Assembly: GCA_905214325.1 (NCBI GenBank)
Contig: CAJMLT010000001.1
Location: 62,001 to 126,000, forward strand
From: an uncultured bacterium
GTDB lineage: Bacteria; Actinomycetota; Coriobacteriia; Coriobacteriales; Eggerthellaceae
Length of the DNA stretch: 64,000 nt
Reading direction: 5' to 3'
The notes under the pieces: generated by a model
Database searches by the model: none
What the model was told of the DNA's origin: nothing
The model's input: the letters and a program-made list of their open reading frames with translations, nothing else
Program-made: the position numbers and the translations under genes
Shown: one piece after another, positions 60,039-64,000 of the stretch
Numbering within the stretch: position 1 is the first letter of the stretch
Layout of the letters: the number at the start of each line of letters is the position of its first letter

Positions 60039-60551
60039 ATGGAGTTCGAACACGTTATAGAGCAGCGTTATTCCTGTAAGAAGTTTAGCGACGAACAGCT
60101 GAGCGAACATCAGCTTGAAACCATTTTGAATGCCGGTCGACTGGCTCCTACGGCGAAAAATCTTCAGGAGCAGCACGTTTATGTCGTGCAGTCCGAAGAG
60201 GCGCTTGCCAAGGTGGATGCACTCACTCCTTGCCGTTACGGTGCGCCTACGGTGTTGATCGTGGCTTTCGATGCCGATGACGTTTTCACCTATCCCGGCG
60301 GGAAACGTGATTCCGGTATCGAAGATGCGTCCATCGTCGCGACCCACATGATCCTCGCCGCTACGGATGCCGGCGTGAATAGCTGTTGGGTGAATTTTTT
60401 CGACCCCGAAGAAGTGGCCGAAGCGCTGGATCTCCCGAAAGGCGAGGAAGTGCTCATGATGATGGATCTGGGCTTTGCCGCCGAGGGCGCCGGTCCTCTC
60501 GGCAACCATGTCAGCCGCAAAGCCTTGGATGAAACGGTGACGTATCTCTGA
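60039..60551 (+). CDS. Nitroreductase-family flavoprotein
   Basis: A 170-residue FMN oxidoreductase. It has the start VIEQRYSCKKFSDEQLSEHQLETILNAGRLAPTAKNLQEQHVYVV (R-S-R-F type motif) and IEDASIVATHMILAATDAGVNSCWV, standard for the family. It should use NAD(P)H to reduce nitro, quinone or related groups. AAAAAGGAG precedes the ATG. The gene ends 72 bases before the acetyltransferase gene. No partner indicates a specific substrate. Confidence 0.92.
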   Translation: MEFEHVIEQRYSCKKFSDEQLSEHQLETILNAGRLAPTAKNLQEQHVYVVQSEEALAKVDALTPCRYGAPTVLIVAFDADDVFTYPGGKRDSGIEDASIVATHMILAATDAGVNSCWVNFFDPEEVAEALDLPKGEEVLMMMDLGFAAEGAGPLGNHVSRKALDETVTYL

Positions 60552-60622
60552 TACTCGCCGTCAGGTGGTCGAATGTGTTTCAGGAAGGTCTTCCGAGGAG
60601 AAGGCGGATAAGGGGAGTATCC

Positions 60623-61300
60623 ATGGATGCAAGCATCGTCGATTCGGAGGGCAAACGGTCATCTACTTTTCCGTCTGAGTTGCGGGCAGCTCGTGAACGT
60701 ATGGAGTCGGGTGAGTGGTTCGATGCTGCCGATCCGGCGCTTGACCTTGCGAGAAGCTACACCCGCACCCGGTTGATACGTTTCAATACGGACGCTACGC
60801 TCACCCCCGATGAGCGATCGGCCATTCTGCGCGATCTTCTGGCGCATTTGGGCGATCATTCCGATCTGATGCCCGGTTTGCAGATGGATTACGGTTTCAA
60901 CGTGAGCATCGGTGATCGTTGTTTCTTCAACTTCAATACGGTGTTTTTAGATGGGGCACCCATCACGTTCGGTGACGACGTATGGGTGGGACCCAATTGC
61001 ACGTTCGCCACGCCGAATCATCCCCTTGTCGCCGCCGAACGCGCCATGCGCGTGCATGAGGACGGCAGCATGCATTGTTACGAGCGAAATGCATCCATCA
61101 CCATCGGTGGAGGGGTTTGGATCGCCTCCGGGGTCACCGTCAACCCCGGGGTCACCATCGGGGAGGGGAGCGTCATCGGAGCTGGTAGCGTGGTGACACG
61201 CGATATCCCCGCCGGTGTTTTGGCTATGGGAATACCGTGTAAGCCGATCCGTGCCATCACGCAGGAAGATTCGGTGGAGAACCTGCTTGCGTCTCTGTGA
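60623..61300 (+). CDS. Maltose/galactoside O-acetyltransferase family protein
   Basis: A 225-residue left-handed beta-helix acetyltransferase. The N-terminal Mac domain (ERMESGEWFDAADPALDLARSYTRTRLIRFN) is followed by hexapeptide repeats: YGFNVSIGDRCFFNFNTVFLDGAPITFGDDVWVGPNCTFATPNHPL. GSVVTRDIPAGVLAMGIPCKPIRAI follows with the acetyl-CoA end. The catalytic His is in TPNHPL. It O-acetylates a sugar or thiol-sugar. The ATG at 60623 follows GGGGAG; the open frame starts earlier at 60575 without support. Confidence 0.92.
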   Translation: MDASIVDSEGKRSSTFPSELRAARERMESGEWFDAADPALDLARSYTRTRLIRFNTDATLTPDERSAILRDLLAHLGDHSDLMPGLQMDYGFNVSIGDRCFFNFNTVFLDGAPITFGDDVWVGPNCTFATPNHPLVAAERAMRVHEDGSMHCYERNASITIGGGVWIASGVTVNPGVTIGEGSVIGAGSVVTRDIPAGVLAMGIPCKPIRAITQEDSVENLLASL

Positions 61301-61394
61301 CTGTATAAGAGATAGTCGTTGCTCTTCATGAAAAGACAATCGTCCGGTGTAACGTCGGTGAGTGATCGTTCGCTCGAGACGGGCGGCCCGTCTC

Positions 61395-62300
61395 TCACAG
61401 CGTGGGCAGTAGCTCCTCTAGGCGGGCGAGAGCTTGGGCTTCCTGCTGACGATGGGGCGATCGATAGAAATCGACGAATCCCTGAAGCGAGGGGTCGAGG
61501 CATTCTCCGATCGAGGACACGCCACCGGGGTGGAACAGTATTTCGACGTCCATAGCGCGTCGATGCCCCTCTTCGAAGAACTTGTGCAGCAATTCGGGAT
61601 TGACCGCATACTCCATCCTGCCCGAGAGCATCAGCCCGAAAAACACCGCCGATACCGTGCGGTATTCGGGTAGCTTGTCGCGATTCTTCTTCCAGAGGGA
61701 ATTCAGGAGCACGTTTTTCGCGGCGTTGATCGGCGGCATGACCGAATAAAGCGAAGACGTGGTGGTGTAGGGCTTCATGGGTTCGGCGGGGATACGGAGA
61801 TATTCCACCGTGCAGTGTCGCCGCTGCAGAGCTTCCTGCAGTGCGTCGAACACGACGGGGATCAGATGGAAATGCTGATGACTGTCGATGCGTAGGTGAT
61901 CGCGCTGGTTGGGAAAGGCCGTGAGGAACGTGTCGATCTGAGCACCGATCTCACAGGCCAATTCCTGAAAAAGATTCACGCGGTCCTTGCCGCCGGACAA
62001 GGAGAGCAGACGGGCGAAGCTCAAACAGAACATGCCGCCGGCACCCGTGAGGGTGGGCACCATGGCGGCGGGTGCGCAGCTGGGTCCCTCCACCACGTTG
62101 AGGTGTAAACCGATGCGCAAAGATCCCGTGTCGACGAAGGGGCGTATCATGTCGGCACAGGCGGGGAAGTGCGGGCTGTTCACCAAGGCGCTGGTACTGT
62201 TGAGCGCCCCCAAGCCGCCGCAGGCGCTGCTGCAGGCGAGGATGTGCTGTGACTGATCGATGGTCAAGCCGAAATCATCGGCGTGGATGATGAGGTTCAC
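61395..62300 (-). CDS. YdjC/ChbG-family carbohydrate deacetylase
   Basis: A 301-residue protein. It has NLIIHADDFGLTIDQSQHILAC with the HADDFG metal motif, GLHLNVVEGPSCAP, LRIDSHQHFHLIPVVFDAL with the His pair, and EILFHPGGVSSIGECLD. This is the ChbG/HpnK fold, which removes acetyl from N-acetylated sugars or hopanoid precursors. The GTG at 62300 has GGGAG 6 bases upstream; an ATG at 62327 has none. It is divergent from the glycosyltransferase at 62426, a frequent pairing for envelope-glycan steps. Confidence 0.9.
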   Translation of the reverse strand: MNLIIHADDFGLTIDQSQHILACSSACGGLGALNSTSALVNSPHFPACADMIRPFVDTGSLRIGLHLNVVEGPSCAPAAMVPTLTGAGGMFCLSFARLLSLSGGKDRVNLFQELACEIGAQIDTFLTAFPNQRDHLRIDSHQHFHLIPVVFDALQEALQRRHCTVEYLRIPAEPMKPYTTTSSLYSVMPPINAAKNVLLNSLWKKNRDKLPEYRTVSAVFFGLMLSGRMEYAVNPELLHKFFEEGHRRAMDVEILFHPGGVSSIGECLDPSLQGFVDFYRSPHRQQEAQALARLEELLPTL

Positions 62301-62425
62301 GGATCGCTCCCTTCTCAGGCATCGCACGAATGTGGTTTTGCCGTGCGGTGCGCTTTGATGCGTCGCTGTTGGTTTCTAATGGTAAACTGAACTTGTTTTA
62401 TTGCCGCTGCCGAACAGAAAGAACC

Positions 62426-63436
62426 ATGGATTTCTCTTTAATTGTTCCAAGTTATAACGAAGAAGGGAATCTGAAAAGGTTTCTTTCCGAAGTGACCTCG
62501 TGCTTCCGAGATGCGGATATCACCTACGAGGTCATCTTCGTCGATGATGGTAGCAGCGATTCCACGCTCGAAGTGCTCAAGGGTTTGGTGCGTGATACGC
62601 GCGCCGCCGACGAGACGCATCCCTCGGACACCGAGCCCTTATCGACGTCATCCCGTCAAACGGTGTCCGTCGTGAGCTTTTCCCGCAACTTCGGTAAGGA
62701 AGCCGCTCTTTTGGCCGGCTTGAAGCAGGCCACGGGTGACTATGTCGGCTTCATCGATGCCGATCTGCAGCAGGATCCGGCCATCTCCCTTTCCATGTTG
62801 CAACTACTCCGTGAAAACCCCGCTTACGATTGTGTGGCGGCGGTGCAACGGGAACGCAAGGACAGTGTGCCGCTGAAGTTCTTCAAGAAGGCGTTCTATC
62901 GCCTGTTCAACGCCATGGGTGAGGGCATCGAAATCACCGCCAACGCCAGTGATTTCCGCGTGTTCAAGAAAGTGGTCGCTCAAGCGCTCATCGATATGCC
63001 GGAATACTATCGTTTTTCGAAAGGTCTGTTCTCGTGGGTGGGATTCAACACCCATATCATCACCTACGAACCGAAGGAACGTTTTTCGGGTAGTAGCCAA
63101 TGGTCGTTTCGAAAATTGTTCTCCTATGCCATCGGTGGCATAGCTTCGTTTTCCACCCTGCCTTTGAAGATAACGCTCTACCTCGGACTGATCACCTCGC
63201 TGGCGGCGGTGGTGTATCTGATCTTCGTGTTGGGCGAAGCTCTTTTCGCCGGAATCAGTGTTCCCGGGTATCCGACGCTCGTCTGCCTCATCCTGCTGTT
63301 CAACGGTATTCTGATGTTGGTGCTGGGCGTTTTCGGAGAATATCTGGGGCGCATCTATATGGAAGGGAAACATCGGCCGCTCTATATCACGCGGGAGACC
63401 TTTTCCACGCAGATGGGCGACGAGAAGAAGGAATAG
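62426..63436 (+). CDS. Membrane-bound family 2 glycosyltransferase (DPM1/GtrB-like)
   Basis: A 336-residue GT-A enzyme. It has SLIVPSYNEEGNLKRFL, VIFVDDGSSDSTLEVL, the metal motif DYVGFIDADLQQDP, the acceptor region NASDFRVFKK and EYYRFSKGLFSWVGF. Two C-terminal helices (ITLYLGLITSLAAVVYLIFVLG and LVCLILLFNGILMLVLGVFGEYL) anchor it. It is like the polyprenyl-phosphate glycosyltransferases that load a sugar on undecaprenyl phosphate. A weak AGAAAG site precedes the ATG at 62426. The frame is open further upstream. Confidence 0.93.
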   Translation: MDFSLIVPSYNEEGNLKRFLSEVTSCFRDADITYEVIFVDDGSSDSTLEVLKGLVRDTRAADETHPSDTEPLSTSSRQTVSVVSFSRNFGKEAALLAGLKQATGDYVGFIDADLQQDPAISLSMLQLLRENPAYDCVAAVQRERKDSVPLKFFKKAFYRLFNAMGEGIEITANASDFRVFKKVVAQALIDMPEYYRFSKGLFSWVGFNTHIITYEPKERFSGSSQWSFRKLFSYAIGGIASFSTLPLKITLYLGLITSLAAVVYLIFVLGEALFAGISVPGYPTLVCLILLFNGILMLVLGVFGEYLGRIYMEGKHRPLYITRETFSTQMGDEKKE

Positions 63437-63478
63437 AGGGCACCACGGGTTTTGTTCTGTTGAGTGTTTGTGATGCGC

Positions 63479-63506
63479 TTACACGATGGGGCGATTACCG
63501 TATACT
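63479..63506 (+). promoter_or_regulatory. Promoter for the last glycosyltransferase gene
   Basis: TTACAC (63479-63484) and TATACT (63501-63506) are 16 bases apart, about 40 bases before the ATG at 63545. Confidence 0.5.
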
Positions 63507-63544
63507 TAACATTCGGTTTTTCCATGAGATATTAAAGGTTTGAA

Positions 63545-64000
63545 ATGACAGATACAGTTGCGGTTCTCATTCCCTGTTACAACGAAGCGGTCACCATTGC
63601 CAAAGTGGTCGACGATTTCAAGCGGGTTCTGCCTGATGCGGACATCTACGTCTACGACAACAATTCCGCCGATGATACGGCCAAGATCGCCCGTGAGCAC
63701 GGTGCCATAGTCAAGCACGAAGCCCGTCAGGGTAAAGGTAACGTGGTACGCCAGATGTTTCGCGATATCGATGCGGATTATTACCTCATGGTCGACGGCG
63801 ACGATACGTATCCGGCCGAATTCGCCCCGGATCTTCTGGCTCCCCTGAAAAACGATGAGGCCGACATGACGGTGGGGGATCGCCTATCGAACGGCAGTTA
63901 TGGCGAAGAAAACGACCGCGCATTCCATGGGTTCGGCAACGATCTCGTCCGTTGGCTCATCAAGGCCATATATGGATATGCTTTCGAAGACGTCATGACG
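63545..64000 (+). CDS. Family 2 glycosyltransferase (3' end beyond the window)
   Basis: An open frame from ATG 63545 runs to the window edge for 152 codons with no stop. The protein starts TDTVAVLIPCYNEAVTIAKVV, has IYVYDNNSADDTAKIA and the metal motif YYLMVDGDDTYPAE, and continues to RLSNGSYGEENDRAFHGFGND. This is a GT2 domain of the DPM1-like type with an aspartate triad. The last helices are cut off. The preceding promoter suggests it has its own transcript. It may act with the gene at 62426 in a glycan pathway. Confidence 0.92.
   Translation, partial: MTDTVAVLIPCYNEAVTIAKVVDDFKRVLPDADIYVYDNNSADDTAKIAREHGAIVKHEARQGKGNVVRQMFRDIDADYYLMVDGDDTYPAEFAPDLLAPLKNDEADMTVGDRLSNGSYGEENDRAFHGFGNDLVRWLIKAIYGYAFEDVMT

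Overview
This window reads as one contiguous chromosomal segment of a Gram-positive, anaerobic, high-GC actinobacterium, most probably of class Coriobacteriia (Eggerthellales-like). I infer this from the balance of moderately high GC, purine-rich Shine-Dalgarno sites and many GTG starts. The gene content agrees: many one- and two-component regulators, amino-acid and ethanolamine uptake, radical-type 2-hydroxyacyl-CoA dehydratases, long-form HPF, ClpC, LAxTG-type surface anchoring and NlpC/P60 proteins. No similarity search could be run, so the genus is not claimed. I found no rRNA, CRISPR array, prophage or insertion sequence. There is one tRNA gene, tRNA-Pro(CGG).

Layout. 1-7 kb: end of an upstream gene, a universal stress protein, an OmpR-type two-component system, a MarR/DUF4405 divergent pair with a strong operator, a small membrane protein, and a LytS-type kinase with a REC-SARP-like regulator. 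7-13 kb: a large surface protein of alternating about 43-residue repeats with an LAxTG anchor, an MFS symporter, and a LysR regulator divergent from a TDT-family transporter. 12.9-19.4 kb: a compact cluster that I interpret as ethanolamine use without EutBC. It holds an ANTAR response regulator, a HisKA_2 kinase, an ethanolamine-phosphate phospho-lyase-like class III enzyme, an APH-fold kinase, an ethanolamine permease and a HAD hydrolase. The kinase gene has a structured leader that carries an ANTAR-type hexaloop hairpin. 19.4-24 kb: MATE pump, MerR regulator, VanZ protein, and a yhdT-panF pair in which panF is frameshifted.

24-33 kb: export systems. A MarR regulator precedes a DHA2 pump with a roughly 415-residue inserted coiled-coil region, then a second DHA2 pump. 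A TetR-controlled operon follows, with a degenerate ABC ATPase and a YhgE/Pip membrane protein, then a GNAT gene with an apparently leaderless promoter. 33-36.5 kb: a polar amino-acid ABC transporter and a flavodoxin-fold oxidoreductase. 36.5-50.6 kb: housekeeping, with hpf, nhaA, two tandem NlpC/P60 proteins, tRNA-Pro, tatA, greA, lysS, clpC, ispD, ispF, cysE and cysS. 50.6-56.5 kb: GNAT, a FlK-like thioesterase, a 2-hydroxyacyl-CoA dehydratase operon with its activator under a probable TetR regulator, and a second stress protein. 56.5-64 kb: ABC-F protein, DUF454, ferrochelatase, nitroreductase, O-acetyltransferase, a YdjC/ChbG deacetylase and two glycosyltransferases, the last cut by the window end.

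The most notable system is the ethanolamine cluster. Uptake by the permease, ATP-dependent phosphorylation and beta-elimination of phosphoethanolamine would give acetaldehyde, ammonia and phosphate. Control would come from an EutV/EutW-like antiterminator pair, with no sign of the ammonia-lyase or microcompartment genes that this pair usually controls.
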